From the NCBI GenBank assembly GCA_030613025.1, contig JAUWMT010000028.1:1-37927 (forward strand): a stretch of 37,927 nucleotides of DNA, read 5' to 3'. The translations under genes and the position numbers were made by a program. The stretch is from Candidatus Cloacimonadota bacterium (GTDB taxonomy: Bacteria; Cloacimonadota; Cloacimonadia; JGIOTU-2). The notes below the pieces were generated by a model. The model was given only the letters and a program-made list of their open reading frames with translations. It searched no databases and was not told the DNA's origin. The stretch's first letter is position 1. Each line of letters opens with the position of its first letter. This document shows, in pieces, positions 7,545 through 16,624 of the stretch.

Positions 7545-8294
7545 TCAGATAATTCCTATTGCAGAACCAACGATCCATCCCCCATTTCCAGATGGAAGCT
7601 TTATCAGCACCCAGTCATTGTCGTATCTTTCAATTGAAACTTTCAGTCCCTCATGTATTGTGAAAACCTGTGGAAAATCCTCGCTCGGTCCGCTGTATGC
7701 GATAACTACTTCATTTAGAATAACTGCATTATTATCAGAGTAGAAATCACGAATTCTCATCACTTCGGTCATTACCACGATAAAAAATATAACTGCAAAA
7801 ACAACGAGGAAAATCTTTACCAACCTCTTAAGAACCATGCTTCTGCTTATAATAATAAGAACAATGAAAAGCATCATTAGAATAAAAAATATGAGAATGA
7901 ACACACCAAGAAGATTGATTGAAAATGTATAATAAAGTTTTAGTAAAATGGTTTCAAGGAATGATCTCTCTACTTCCTCTTTATCTTTTATGCTTGCCAG
8001 CAGCATCGTAATATTTTCTTTCAATTCTTCATCAAGTGGCTTGAACTTCGCAGCTTTTTCATAGTAAAGACGGGCATTGCCGATGTCATTGAGTTTAAAG
8101 CAAGTATTGCCAAGGTTATAGAAAAGTTCATAATTCTTCACACCCTCGTTAACCAGCTTCATATACTCTTCTTCAGCTTTCTGATAATTTTGTTCCTGAT
8201 ATGCGTTATTACCAGCGCTGATATCATAATCTTTAGCAAGAATCAGTGTGGGAACAAGGAATAAAATGCTTAATAAACAGATTATTTTTTTCAT
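7545..8294 (-). CDS. batE: BatE: TPR and SH3-type membrane protein of the aerotolerance operon
   Basis: A 249-aa product with a signal peptide (MKKIICLLSILFLVPTLILAKD), TPR-like helices at about 25-100 (NNAYQEQNYQKAEEEYMKLV, LFYNLGNTCFKLNDIGNARL), two membrane helices (about 125-150 and 157-178) and a C-terminal bacterial SH3 domain (about 193-249; AYSGPSEDFPQVFTIHEG, WVLIKLPSGNGGWI). This order is that of BatE proteins of Bacteroidota-type bat operons. The start overlaps the batD stop (ATGA). Bat proteins have been linked to oxidative or envelope stress; their biochemistry is poorly known. Confidence 0.8.
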   Translation of the reverse strand: MKKIICLLSILFLVPTLILAKDYDISAGNNAYQEQNYQKAEEEYMKLVNEGVKNYELFYNLGNTCFKLNDIGNARLYYEKAAKFKPLDEELKENITMLLASIKDKEEVERSFLETILLKLYYTFSINLLGVFILIFFILMMLFIVLIIISRSMVLKRLVKIFLVVFAVIFFIVVMTEVMRIRDFYSDNNAVILNEVVIAYSGPSEDFPQVFTIHEGLKVSIERYDNDWVLIKLPSGNGGWIVGSAIGII

Positions 8295-10087
8295 CTTTTT
8301 TTCCTGAATTTAGTCTTGGAAAGGTTTTGAAGTATATTGTTCAATTCCTGATACTTTTCTTCGAGCTCTTCATGGGAGAACTTCAAACCTCCGAAACGTA
8401 CGCTATCCATCATTTTGAGGAAATTAATAATTTCTTTAATATAATTCTCAGGAACTCCTCGTTTTTGAAGAACTACAGTAATATCTTGGATCTTTGAGGC
8501 ACCTGCAGAAATATTACATTTATTCGCAATGAAATTTTTCAAGGCATTATCCGCAGCGACAAAAAAACCAGAAATGTCATCACTCTTCAAAGCTGCCTGA
8601 ACCTTGCCAATGTCCTTTTGAAGATTTTTATGGGAAATTCTCGTGCGATAATATCCTTTATCCTGCAACAATTTTTCACGTTCTTTCTTTATGATCATTG
8701 CAGCTACAATACTCAATAATGATATTATTATCAATATCCAGAACCATGCCTGTGAGATGATGAGCTTGTAATCGGATATTGTATTTTTTGTAATGATAAA
8801 ATGAATATCCAAGCCCTGAATATCAATATCCTGAGGACGAATATAAGACAGCGAACCCGGTGTTAACTTACCCTTTTCAACAGTGAACGTCATAGGTTTT
8901 GTATAGATGGTTTTATAGGTTTCAGAACGGGGTTCAAAATAAGTGAATGAAATTTGCGGCAGATCGTAGGTTCCCGGTTCTTCTGGTATGAGGATGTATT
9001 TGATCACTTTTTTACCGGAAATATTATCGGGATGATACAGCTCATCACTTTCTTCGGGCGGGAACGTATCAATATTTGGAATAACGGGCAAAGTGGGTGG
9101 CTCAAACATGCGGATATTGCCGGAACCTGATATGGTTAGAGTAAGCGTCACAGATTCACCTGTTTTAAGCAGTTTGGAGCTCAAATCTGATTTAATATCA
9201 TACTGTCCTACTGCTCCCGAAAAATTCTTTGGCTGTCCTGCGAGAGGAAGCGGCTTAACTTTGATAACAGAAGTATTAGATTGAATATACACTCGCTTTG
9301 TTGTGCCGAAATCAAAGAAACTCTTTGCAGGAACTTCATAGGCGCAGAGCAGTTCCATTTTATCCAGAGTGAAAGTGCTTGCATAGGTTGGGAAAAGCGT
9401 GTAATTGCTTATATGATATGCATAATAACGAATCCCGTTTATAACTTCAAGTGTATGGGTAATATTCTTAGTTTGAAAGGTCTCTTCTTTTACAAATCCG
9501 GAAAACTCCGGCATTTTTTCAGCATTAAGCCCGACCAACCCTTTGTTGCTGTAAAGTACATACCGGATCGTAAATGGCTCTCCAACAAAAACCTCTGATT
9601 TACTTGGCGTTGCTTGTAAAAAAATCTGCACATTATTTGAAGAACGATCATTCTTTTGCGGTAAATTTTGTTTGGACTGCTGATAATTACTGCTTGCTTC
9701 AACCACAGTCACATTTATTGTTTTCGAGCGATAGGTTTTGTTCTTGAACTTCGTATAAATTGGAGGAATCGTAAAGCTTCCGGTTTTCAATGGACGAAGA
9801 GAATATGTAAAACTCTGTGTGACTGTTCTCGACATCTCATTATTGATTATTTCGATTGAAGTGGAACTTGAAGAAGATTGCCCAACTATCTGGAATCCTG
9901 TGAGTTGCGGAATCTCTGGCTCGGCACCGATCTGCTCGTCGGATTTTATCTCCACAGTAAGATGAAGTAATTCATTCAAGGTTATTGTATTCTTATCAAC
10001 ATAGGAAGTAACGGTGATATTGCTTGCAGAACATACTGAAGATATCATCGAAAGGAAAAGTACGAACAAGATTATTTTTTTTAACAT
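8291..10087 (-). CDS. batD: BatD (BatD/oxygen-tolerance family) membrane protein
   Basis: A 598-aa product with a signal peptide (1-21) and a large periplasmic part with repeated Ig-like beta-sandwich segments (VTSYVDKNTITLNELLHLTVEI; ATPSKSEVFVGEPFTIRYVL; SLRPLKTGSFTIPPI). One membrane helix (about 446-468, AWFWILIIISLLSIVAAMII) precedes a helical cytoplasmic tail of about 130 residues. This is the BatD architecture. TAA-A-ATG spacing to batC and an ATGA overlap with batE place it firmly in the operon. It probably acts with the VWA proteins BatA/BatB at the inner membrane. Confidence 0.85.
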   Translation of the reverse strand: MLKKIILFVLFLSMISSVCSASNITVTSYVDKNTITLNELLHLTVEIKSDEQIGAEPEIPQLTGFQIVGQSSSSSTSIEIINNEMSRTVTQSFTYSLRPLKTGSFTIPPIYTKFKNKTYRSKTINVTVVEASSNYQQSKQNLPQKNDRSSNNVQIFLQATPSKSEVFVGEPFTIRYVLYSNKGLVGLNAEKMPEFSGFVKEETFQTKNITHTLEVINGIRYYAYHISNYTLFPTYASTFTLDKMELLCAYEVPAKSFFDFGTTKRVYIQSNTSVIKVKPLPLAGQPKNFSGAVGQYDIKSDLSSKLLKTGESVTLTLTISGSGNIRMFEPPTLPVIPNIDTFPPEESDELYHPDNISGKKVIKYILIPEEPGTYDLPQISFTYFEPRSETYKTIYTKPMTFTVEKGKLTPGSLSYIRPQDIDIQGLDIHFIITKNTISDYKLIISQAWFWILIIISLLSIVAAMIIKKEREKLLQDKGYYRTRISHKNLQKDIGKVQAALKSDDISGFFVAADNALKNFIANKCNISAGASKIQDITVVLQKRGVPENYIKEIINFLKMMDSVRFGGLKFSHEELEEKYQELNNILQNLSKTKFRKKR

Positions 10088-10088
10088 T

Positions 10089-10853
10089 TTACCAATTTTT
10101 ATCTACTTTTTTGCCCTGATCCTGTTGAAGTAATTTCTTCATTCTTTCTTTTTGATTTTCATCTTCAGAGCGCTGCATTGCGTCAAGAATTCTCTGTGCC
10201 TGCTTTTTCTCTTCTTCGGTTGGTTGCGGTTGATTCTGCTGATCCTGCTCGTCGTGCTGCTGTTCCTGATTTTCCTGTTCCTGTTGCTGCTCCCGCTCTT
10301 GTTGTTCTTCCTGATCCTGTTTCTGTTCGTCTTGATTCTGCTGCTGTTTATCCTGCTGTTCTTGCTCCTGATCCTGTTGATCCTGATCTTGATCTTGCTG
10401 TTGCTGTTGTTGTTCTTGCTGCTGCTGAAGATACTGCCGTGTCAATTCATAATTGTATTTAGTATCAGCATCTTTTGGATTTTCTATAAGCGAATCCCGA
10501 TAATATTCAATCGCTTTCTGGTATTCCTGCTTCTGAAAAAAGGAATCACCAATATTATAGAGAACTTCAGATTTGTTCACATCTTCATTCTTCAAGCTGG
10601 CTTTATATTCCGCAATTGCTTCATCGTATTTTTCATTTTTATAATGCGCATTTCCAAGATTAAAATGTATTCTTCCCTCTTCAGGATATTCAATACTGCT
10701 CTGCTTGAAAAGTTCCTCAGCTTTCTTGTAGTCCTCTTTATGATACGCTTTTTGTGCATTGCCGTTTTTAAGCACTTTTTCATAATTCAATGCAAAGCAA
10801 TTTTGCACCAGCAGAACTATTAATAATCCAAGAATTATAAAAAATTTTCTCAT
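10089..10853 (-). CDS. batC: BatC: TPR protein with long Gln-rich tail
   Basis: The preferred start is the ATG at 10853 (MRKFFIILGLLIVLL), because it overlaps the batB stop as ATGA and begins directly with a signal peptide; an in-frame ATG seven codons upstream also exists. The 254-aa product has about three TPR units (AYHKEDYKKAEELFKQSS; IHFNLGNAHYKNEKYDEAI; EVLYNIGDSFFQKQEYQKAI) and then about 80 residues almost entirely Q, D and E. BatC proteins commonly have TPRs and a low-complexity tail. The CAG/CTG-like tract (10230-10430) may vary in length. Confidence 0.82.
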   Translation of the reverse strand: MRKFFIILGLLIVLLVQNCFALNYEKVLKNGNAQKAYHKEDYKKAEELFKQSSIEYPEEGRIHFNLGNAHYKNEKYDEAIAEYKASLKNEDVNKSEVLYNIGDSFFQKQEYQKAIEYYRDSLIENPKDADTKYNYELTRQYLQQQQEQQQQQQDQDQDQQDQEQEQQDKQQQNQDEQKQDQEEQQEREQQQEQENQEQQHDEQDQQNQPQPTEEEKKQAQRILDAMQRSEDENQKERMKKLLQQDQGKKVDKNW

Positions 10854-11851
10854 GATCTTATTTTCCTTTCCCATAATATAAACTCGATCAGCAATAAAAA
10901 CAAGGCAAATAAGATAAAAAATTGATATTGCTCTTTATATTGTGAGTATCGCCTTTCTGCGATCTTCTCTTTTTCCAGCAAACTGATATCATTAAGAATA
11001 TCACGAATTTCCTGCTGTCCGGCAGAAACCTGAAAGAAAAGCCCGTTTGTTTCTTTTGCGATCCAGCTCAAATTTGAGAAATCCAGTTTTGTGAGCACGA
11101 TATTCCCATCTTTGTCCTTGAGATATTCTTTTTCTCCGGTTTGATGATTGATAAGCGGGATAGGAGCTCCCTTTTGTGTTCCAATTCCTAGAGTATAGAT
11201 GATAATATGATTCTCTTTTGCTTCTTTTACCGCTTTTTTGAAATCGCCCTGCAGATTTTCTCCATCAGTGATCAGAACCATTATGCGATTCTGAGTGTCC
11301 TCTGTGAAAAGAGTGCTTGCTTTTGAAATCGCATTGGCAATATCGGTTCCGTCTTCCGGAACAAGTCCCACATCCACAATAGAGGCGAACATCTTCAATG
11401 CTGAATAATCAGAAGTAATAGGACACTGAACAAAAGCATCGCCGGCAAATATAATAAGTCCTACCCTATCGCCAGTCAGCATATCGAGGAATGTCATGAA
11501 AGAATTTTTTGCCCTCTGAATACGGTTTGGTGCTAAGTCTTCTGCAAGCATGCTTGTAGAAACATCTATCGCAACGACAATATCCAGACCCTTTTCTTCG
11601 AGAATCTGCAATTTCTTACCCCACTGCGGACGTGCTGCTGCAATGATAAGCAATATGATTATGCAAATCCATAGAATACTTTTCAGTGTTCTTGAAATGT
11701 GTGACAGATTTGTGATAAGCTTCTTCTGAAGTTCCGGACTGCTGAATTCGGAAAAAACCTTCTTCCTTCTTTTTATTGAGAAGTACATAAGCAGTATAAG
11801 AATAGGCACGAGAAGTAATAACAACAAAATTTCAGGATTTCCAAATCGCAT
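10850..11851 (-). CDS. batB: BatB: membrane-anchored VWA-domain protein
   Basis: A 333-aa product with N-terminal membrane helices (about 8-25 and 58-73), a von Willebrand A domain with MIDAS motif DVSTS (D96, S98, S100) and the later TSDYSALK and VLITDGEN segments, and a C-terminal helix near 305-325. The family has aerotolerance-linked BatA/BatB pairs; the MIDAS suggests metal-dependent protein binding in the periplasm or at the membrane. Its ATG follows the batA TAA directly, and its stop overlaps batC. Confidence 0.88.
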   Translation of the reverse strand: MRFGNPEILLLLLLVPILILLMYFSIKRRKKVFSEFSSPELQKKLITNLSHISRTLKSILWICIIILLIIAAARPQWGKKLQILEEKGLDIVVAIDVSTSMLAEDLAPNRIQRAKNSFMTFLDMLTGDRVGLIIFAGDAFVQCPITSDYSALKMFASIVDVGLVPEDGTDIANAISKASTLFTEDTQNRIMVLITDGENLQGDFKKAVKEAKENHIIIYTLGIGTQKGAPIPLINHQTGEKEYLKDKDGNIVLTKLDFSNLSWIAKETNGLFFQVSAGQQEIRDILNDISLLEKEKIAERRYSQYKEQYQFFILFALFLLLIEFILWERKIRS

Positions 11852-12850
11852 TTATGGTATCCTTTTTAATATAAAACGTGAATATAAAATCTCAAGAACC
11901 AATAAAATAAGCGCTGCATATAGAAAATAATAAAACAGGTCATAATATCTGTAATGAACCTTTTCGGTGATCTCGGTTTTTTCCATTTTATCGATGTGCT
12001 GCATGATCTCTTTCAACTGTTCGGGATTCTGTGCACGGGACGCTTTCTCGGTTCCGCAGATCTCGGCTATCTTGTTCAAAGTGTCCATGTCAATATCAAG
12101 CTGCTGGGATACATATTGTCTGCCATATATTGGGTGATCAATGGGAATTTGTGATACACCTTCCTTGCCTACACCGACAGGATATATCTTTATATCAAGG
12201 TCTTTTGCGAGTGTCGCAGCAGTAATGGGATCGATCTCGCCTGAATTATTTCTGCCATCAGTGAGCAGAATTATCACTTTGCTCTTTGCGACAGAGTCGC
12301 GCAAACGGTTTATTGATGTGGCAATTCCCATTCCAATTGCAGTTCCGTCCTCGATCATACCTGTTTTGATCTGCTCGAGCAGCTCGATCAATATTTTATG
12401 ATCAATCGTAAGAGGGCACTGAGTATAGCTCTTGCCTCCAAAAATGACCAGCCCGATCCTATCTGTTGGTCGGGATTCAATAAATTTCCTCGCTTCTTCC
12501 TTTGCAACAAATAGCCGATTGTTTGGCTGAAAATCGATAGCACGCATACTGGTTGACACATCCATTGCAAGTATGATATCCACGCCCTTGCCCTTCACAC
12601 GAGTAAACCGCTCTGGTATAACCAGTCTGGCAAGTGCAATAACACATGCGACAAATATCAAAAGATGAAAGATATAGCGGAGATAGTACAAAATTTGCGA
12701 TTTTGTTGAGATAAAGGGCTTTAGAAGCTGAATATTTGAATAGAGAACTGTCGGTTTCTTCCTGCTTTTAATAAAAATTTCATAAATTATCAGAAGCGGT
12801 ATTAAAAGCAGTAACCAGAAAAAGGCAGGTTTAAGAAACTCAATCCGCAT
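11852..12850 (-). CDS. batA: BatA: membrane-anchored VWA-domain protein
   Basis: I place the start at the ATG at 12850 (MRIEFLKPAFFWLL): it has an upstream GAGGA site, overlaps the end of the preceding gene by 11 nt and starts at the conserved family N-terminus. The frame stays open further upstream, but that part encodes no family-like sequence. The 332-aa product has helices at about 8-26 and 53-77, a VWA domain with DVSTS MIDAS (D97, S99, S101), PLTIDHKIL and IILLTDGRNNSGE, and a C-terminal helix. It is a BatA paralogue of the next gene, batB. Confidence 0.87.
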   Translation of the reverse strand: MRIEFLKPAFFWLLLLIPLLIIYEIFIKSRKKPTVLYSNIQLLKPFISTKSQILYYLRYIFHLLIFVACVIALARLVIPERFTRVKGKGVDIILAMDVSTSMRAIDFQPNNRLFVAKEEARKFIESRPTDRIGLVIFGGKSYTQCPLTIDHKILIELLEQIKTGMIEDGTAIGMGIATSINRLRDSVAKSKVIILLTDGRNNSGEIDPITAATLAKDLDIKIYPVGVGKEGVSQIPIDHPIYGRQYVSQQLDIDMDTLNKIAEICGTEKASRAQNPEQLKEIMQHIDKMEKTEITEKVHYRYYDLFYYFLYAALILLVLEILYSRFILKRIP

Positions 12851-13769
12851 CTTTTTCCTCTTCGATCTCTTTCTTTTTTGTTGCATGAATAACTTCAACA
12901 AGCTCATCCAGAATTTTCTCTGCATCTTGAATTGGAGGAATATATTTTGCAAATTTCACACGATCACTTTCCTGAAGAATTGCATTGGTTTCCATTCTTT
13001 TTTCAACATTCAAATCTTTCAGCACATGCCGAATTTCATATCCTGTCATTTCAAGAAATGGCTTATGATACCGATTCTCAAGATACTCTCTACCTATCCA
13101 GGAAATCTCTACATAGTAGTACTTTATATCACCCTTTATGATGTAATCCTGCAACTTTAACAGTTCGATCTTTTTCAGTGCGATCACATGAGCGGGGATA
13201 ATTTTCTTTTTCTTCTCAGGAATGAGTGCTAACCCCTTTTTTCTTCGTGTAATAATAATGATAACAAAAATAATCACTGCAATAATTAATAGCGGAAGAG
13301 CAATATCCCAGAAATCAAGATAAAGTGAAACGGGGGGTTTGATATCTTTGAGAGCAACGCTATCCGCAGGTAAAATCGAGTGAACCAAAACTTGAAGAGA
13401 ATCGGAATATACACTAACAGTATCTTCTAATGAAGTCAAGATGAATTCTTGTTGAGGAATAGTCTGCAAACCTGTATCGAAAAATGCTGACATGAAGCGG
13501 AAATCAGTTTTCGATCCGTCATTAATCTGCTTAATATCAGTTGAATACGAGATGATCACAAATATCTCGGAAGGTTTCTGCTGAACATAATGAACGCCGA
13601 TTTCTTCATTATGTAGTATGGAAACGTCAAAATATATCCTGTCCCCGACCTGAATATGCTCAAGATCGGTTTTGAATGTATCAATTTTTGTATCAACAGT
13701 AAAACCAAAAGCAAAACTATTTAATAATAGCGCTAATCCAATTCCAATAAGTACTGTTATTTTCTTCAT
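12840..13769 (-). CDS. DUF4381-like membrane protein of the MoxR/Bat operon
   Basis: A 309-aa product with a signal peptide (MKKITVLIGIGLALLLNSFAFG), a periplasmic beta-rich region (about 25-150), a membrane helix (about 155-178, followed by RRKKG) and a cytoplasmic helical domain (HVIALKKIELLKLQDYIIKGDIKYYYVEIS). Proteins of this form stand between the DUF58 gene and batA in related operons. The start overlaps the DUF58 stop (ATGA) and the end overlaps batA. Function unknown. The family name is a best guess from position and architecture. Confidence 0.65.
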   Translation of the reverse strand: MKKITVLIGIGLALLLNSFAFGFTVDTKIDTFKTDLEHIQVGDRIYFDVSILHNEEIGVHYVQQKPSEIFVIISYSTDIKQINDGSKTDFRFMSAFFDTGLQTIPQQEFILTSLEDTVSVYSDSLQVLVHSILPADSVALKDIKPPVSLYLDFWDIALPLLIIAVIIFVIIIITRRKKGLALIPEKKKKIIPAHVIALKKIELLKLQDYIIKGDIKYYYVEISWIGREYLENRYHKPFLEMTGYEIRHVLKDLNVEKRMETNAILQESDRVKFAKYIPPIQDAEKILDELVEVIHATKKKEIEEEKDAD

Positions 13770-14644
13770 CGATACCTTTTTGCTCTCGCTTTGAAAAATT
13801 TCACTATATCTTCAATATAATCCGTGTCTGTGCGGATGTCTATCAGGTCGATCTTTAACTTTTTCAAAAGCTGCGGGAAGGATTGGATGGTTTGATCAAT
13901 ATGCTTTTCGTATCTCTTTCGAAGCTGCGTGTCATTGGCGTTTACAATAACTTCTCTGCCTGTTTCAGCATCCTGAAAAGTTATGAATCCTACTTCGGGA
14001 ATTGTGTATTCTTTGGGGTCGAGAATTCGGATCGCAACGACATCATGCTTTTGTGCAACTATCTGCAATGTCTTCTGATAGTCAACATCAAAAAAATCTG
14101 AAATGAGGAAAATAATACTGCGCTTCTTGGACATTTTATAGTAATATTCCAGTGCACTCTTCAAGCTTGTTTTCTGGTGAACAGGTTTGTAATACAATAT
14201 TTCGCGAACAATTCTTAAGACAGAGTTCTTTCCCTTTTTGGGAGGGATGTATTTTTCAACTTCGTCGGAGAAGAGAAGCAATCCCACTTTATCATTATTT
14301 TTTGTTGCTGAAAATTCAAGAATAGCGCCTACTTCTGCAGCGATCTCCCTCTTAAGCTTTTGATAGGTGCCGAAATCGCCAGACCTGCTTACATCTATCA
14401 TGAGCATTACTGTAAGCTCGCGGGTTTCCTCGAATTTCTTTATATATGGATGTCCCATACGTGCAGACACATTCCAATCGATCAGTTTGACATTATCTCC
14501 CGGCTGGTATGCCCGCACTTCGGAAAATTCGAGTCCCTGTCCTTTGAATACGCTGTGATACTCACCGGAAAACATGTCATTTACAATGCTTCTCGTAGAA
14601 ATCTCGATACGTTTTATCTGCTGGAGAATCTCTTTTGGGATCAT
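13766..14644 (-). CDS. DUF58 domain protein
   Basis: A 292-aa soluble protein with the DUF58 signature YQPGDNVKLIDWNVSAR (46-62), followed by a VWA-like fold with DVSRS (D84-S88). DUF58 proteins nearly always follow moxR and precede VWA genes and are thought to work with the MoxR AAA+ ATPase; their exact activity is unknown. The stop overlaps the next gene (ATGA). It is separated from moxR by 139 nt that carry a degenerate palindrome, a gap unusual for this normally tight pair. Confidence 0.88.
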   Translation of the reverse strand: MIPKEILQQIKRIEISTRSIVNDMFSGEYHSVFKGQGLEFSEVRAYQPGDNVKLIDWNVSARMGHPYIKKFEETRELTVMLMIDVSRSGDFGTYQKLKREIAAEVGAILEFSATKNNDKVGLLLFSDEVEKYIPPKKGKNSVLRIVREILYYKPVHQKTSLKSALEYYYKMSKKRSIIFLISDFFDVDYQKTLQIVAQKHDVVAIRILDPKEYTIPEVGFITFQDAETGREVIVNANDTQLRKRYEKHIDQTIQSFPQLLKKLKIDLIDIRTDTDYIEDIVKFFKARAKRYR

Positions 14645-14716
14645 AAGCTACATATTAATTTGATTAGTCATTTAATTCTATGATTCTGTTATATTTTGGC
14701 AAAATATTTTCATCAG

Positions 14717-14753
14717 CCACTGTGAAATCTTTAGTAGAGAGGATTCACACGGT
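14717..14753. repeat. Degenerate GTGAAAT palindrome between moxR and the DUF58 gene
   Basis: CCACTGTGAAATC (14717-14729) pairs imperfectly with GATTCACACGG (14742-14752). A decayed member of the palindrome family, followed by CATCCGGGTTATGG, which resembles CACCGGGTTATCC beside the copy at 782-803. Confidence 0.4.
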
Positions 14754-14783
14754 TAAAATTAATAATCAACTTTTTCATCCGGG

Positions 14784-15767
14784 TTATGGAATTTCAATCT
14801 CATCAAATATCCTATCAACAATATCTTCTGAAGTCACATTCTCAGCTTCAGCTTCGTAAGTAAGGATTATACGATGCCGCAGCACGTCTTTGCCGATCTC
14901 TTTAATATCTTCGGGTGATACATAACCACGTTGATCAAGCAATGCATTTGCTTTAGCTGCGCGCACAAGATAGATAGAAGCGCGTGGTGATGCACAGTAT
15001 TAAATGAATTCGCTGATGTCTTTCAATCCGTATTCTTCGGGAGAACGTGTCGCAAACACAATATTCAGCACATATTCTTTGATCTTCTCGTCAACATAAA
15101 TATCATTCACTAATGCCCGTGTATCAAGTACATCTTTGGGCTTGATGATCTTTTTGACTTTGATCGGTTTGTTATCAGACATTCTGTTGATGATCTCGCG
15201 CTCCTCTTCCTTTTTCGGATAGGTTACCTTCAATTTCAGCATAAATCTATCGACCTGAGCTTCCGGCAAAGGATAAGTTCCTTCCTGTTCGATAGGATTC
15301 TGCGTGGCAAGCACGAGGAATGGTTCTTCCAGTTTGTAGGATTTATCCCCAATCGTTACCTGGCGTTCCTGCATAGCTTCCAGCAGAGCACTTTGCACCT
15401 TTGCAGGAGCTCGGTTTATTTCATCAGCAAGAATGATATTCGAGAAGATAGGACCTTTTTTCGGCGTGAATGTCCCCTCTTTTTGATTGAAAATAAGCGT
15501 TCCGATAAGATCTGCCGGCAGAAGGTCGGGAGTGAATTGAATTCGATTGAAAGCAACACTTATCACTTCTGCAAGTGTGCTCACAGAAAGTGTCTTTGCA
15601 AGTCCAGGAACACCTTCGAGCAGCACATGCCCGTCTGCAAACAGCCCGATCAGCAGCCGTTGTATCATATATTCCTGCCCGACAATTACCTTTCCTATCT
15701 CATTGAAAATGGACTGAATAAATTCTGTTTTCTCAATAACTTTTTGATTGATTTCTTGTATATTCAT
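14784..15767 (-). pseudogene. moxR: MoxR-family AAA+ ATPase interrupted by an in-frame TAA
   Basis: From the ATG at 15767 (site TGGAG) the frame encodes a MoxR ATPase: Walker A-like EGVPGLAKTLS (51-61), Walker B region DEINRAPAKVQSALLEAMQE, ATQNPIEQEGTYPLPEAQ and DRFMLKL. At codon 256 (15002-15000) there is a TAA; the same frame then continues CASPRASIYLVRAAKA and GYVSPEDI to a stop at 14784. This is the expected MoxR C-terminal lid (family: ...Y.ASPRA...). The stop replaces one residue before that motif, fitting a single change such as CAA to TAA. Without readthrough the helical lid and sensor 2 region would be lost. GTG at 14966 is a possible but unconvincing restart. Either a recent pseudogene or a base error; the rest of the operon is intact. 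Confidence 0.85.
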
Positions 15768-15788
15768 TATGACTCCATATAGTTTCGA

Positions 15789-16613
15789 TTAATCAGCTAA
15801 TACACCTTTTCTTATTTTCTTGAGAATATCCTCACGTTGCTGGTACAAATGAGTTTGTATCTTGTGAAGAAATGCCTCGAGCACATCGCAGGAAATATTT
15901 CTTCTTTTCATGCGTGTTGTCTGCTGTTGCAATATGTAAATACCATCTATATTGGAACTTGAGACGTCAACCCGAAAGTCGTTATGTACAACTTCACAAA
16001 TAATAAAACTTAGACATTTAGGATAAAGAGATTTCACTCTTCTCACCTGATTCTGGTAAGAAAGCACAAACCAATCATCAAGTACCATGGCAGTTTCTGC
16101 GATAATAATGGGAAGCATCATTTCAAGTTCTATATAACTTTTTCTTCCCTGAATACGATATTTTATCTGCAAATTTTTCCCAACTACCATTCGCATTTTC
16201 TGATTTGAAAAATAAAGTAATCTCTCTTTTTTCATATTTTCCAGTTTATCATATTCGAATTTCAAATTCAAAGGAACATCAGCACGACCGAAATGGAGAT
16301 CCATTTCTTTAATTATCTTCAAGTCTTTTATTACGTAGTATATAAATTCTGAAAAAGCAGTTTCGAACAATTTCCTTTGCTTGAGAAAAGTATTCTCTTC
16401 TCTGAATTTTCTAGTGAACAGAAAATTGCGATATTCCGAATACAGTTGGATCTTCTTTCTCAGATCCTCACGACTGTTCGAAGTGATCTCAAGATTAGCT
16501 GCCTTCCATTTTTTATATTGTAGAGTAATTTCGTTCAGATACATCTTTCTTAATGCATCTTTATCCGTTTCCAGCAATTCGGTAATAGTATCACCGTGTC
16601 TGAAAGTAATCAT
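15789..16613 (-). CDS. Hypothetical protein with weak Bpu10I-type endonuclease resemblance
   Basis: A 274-aa soluble protein between glyA and moxR. Helical and charged in the N-terminal half. The segment LFETAFSEFIYYVIKDL (about 82-98), then LPIIIAETAMVLDDWFV (167-183) and YPKCLSFIICEVV (197-209) recall the layout of Bpu10I-type restriction enzymes (a TVLEEF.YYLFKDL-like segment, then VPIVAIECKTYLD, then a strand ending in E). If related, the catalytic E-x-K would be E173-T-A175 here, lacking the Lys, so it would be inactive or differently built. No methylase is adjacent. From memory of the family only; treat as a hypothesis. Confidence 0.4.
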   Translation of the reverse strand: MITFRHGDTITELLETDKDALRKMYLNEITLQYKKWKAANLEITSNSREDLRKKIQLYSEYRNFLFTRKFREENTFLKQRKLFETAFSEFIYYVIKDLKIIKEMDLHFGRADVPLNLKFEYDKLENMKKERLLYFSNQKMRMVVGKNLQIKYRIQGRKSYIELEMMLPIIIAETAMVLDDWFVLSYQNQVRRVKSLYPKCLSFIICEVVHNDFRVDVSSSNIDGIYILQQQTTRMKRRNISCDVLEAFLHKIQTHLYQQREDILKKIRKGVLAD

Positions 16614-16624
16614 AGAAACCTTCT

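Noticed and set aside
10152..10823. Long plus-strand open frame of 223 codons rich in Leu/Ile
   Set aside because: Antisense of the batC Gln-rich tract; Leu runs come from reading CAG/CAA codons backwards. No ribosome site or family.
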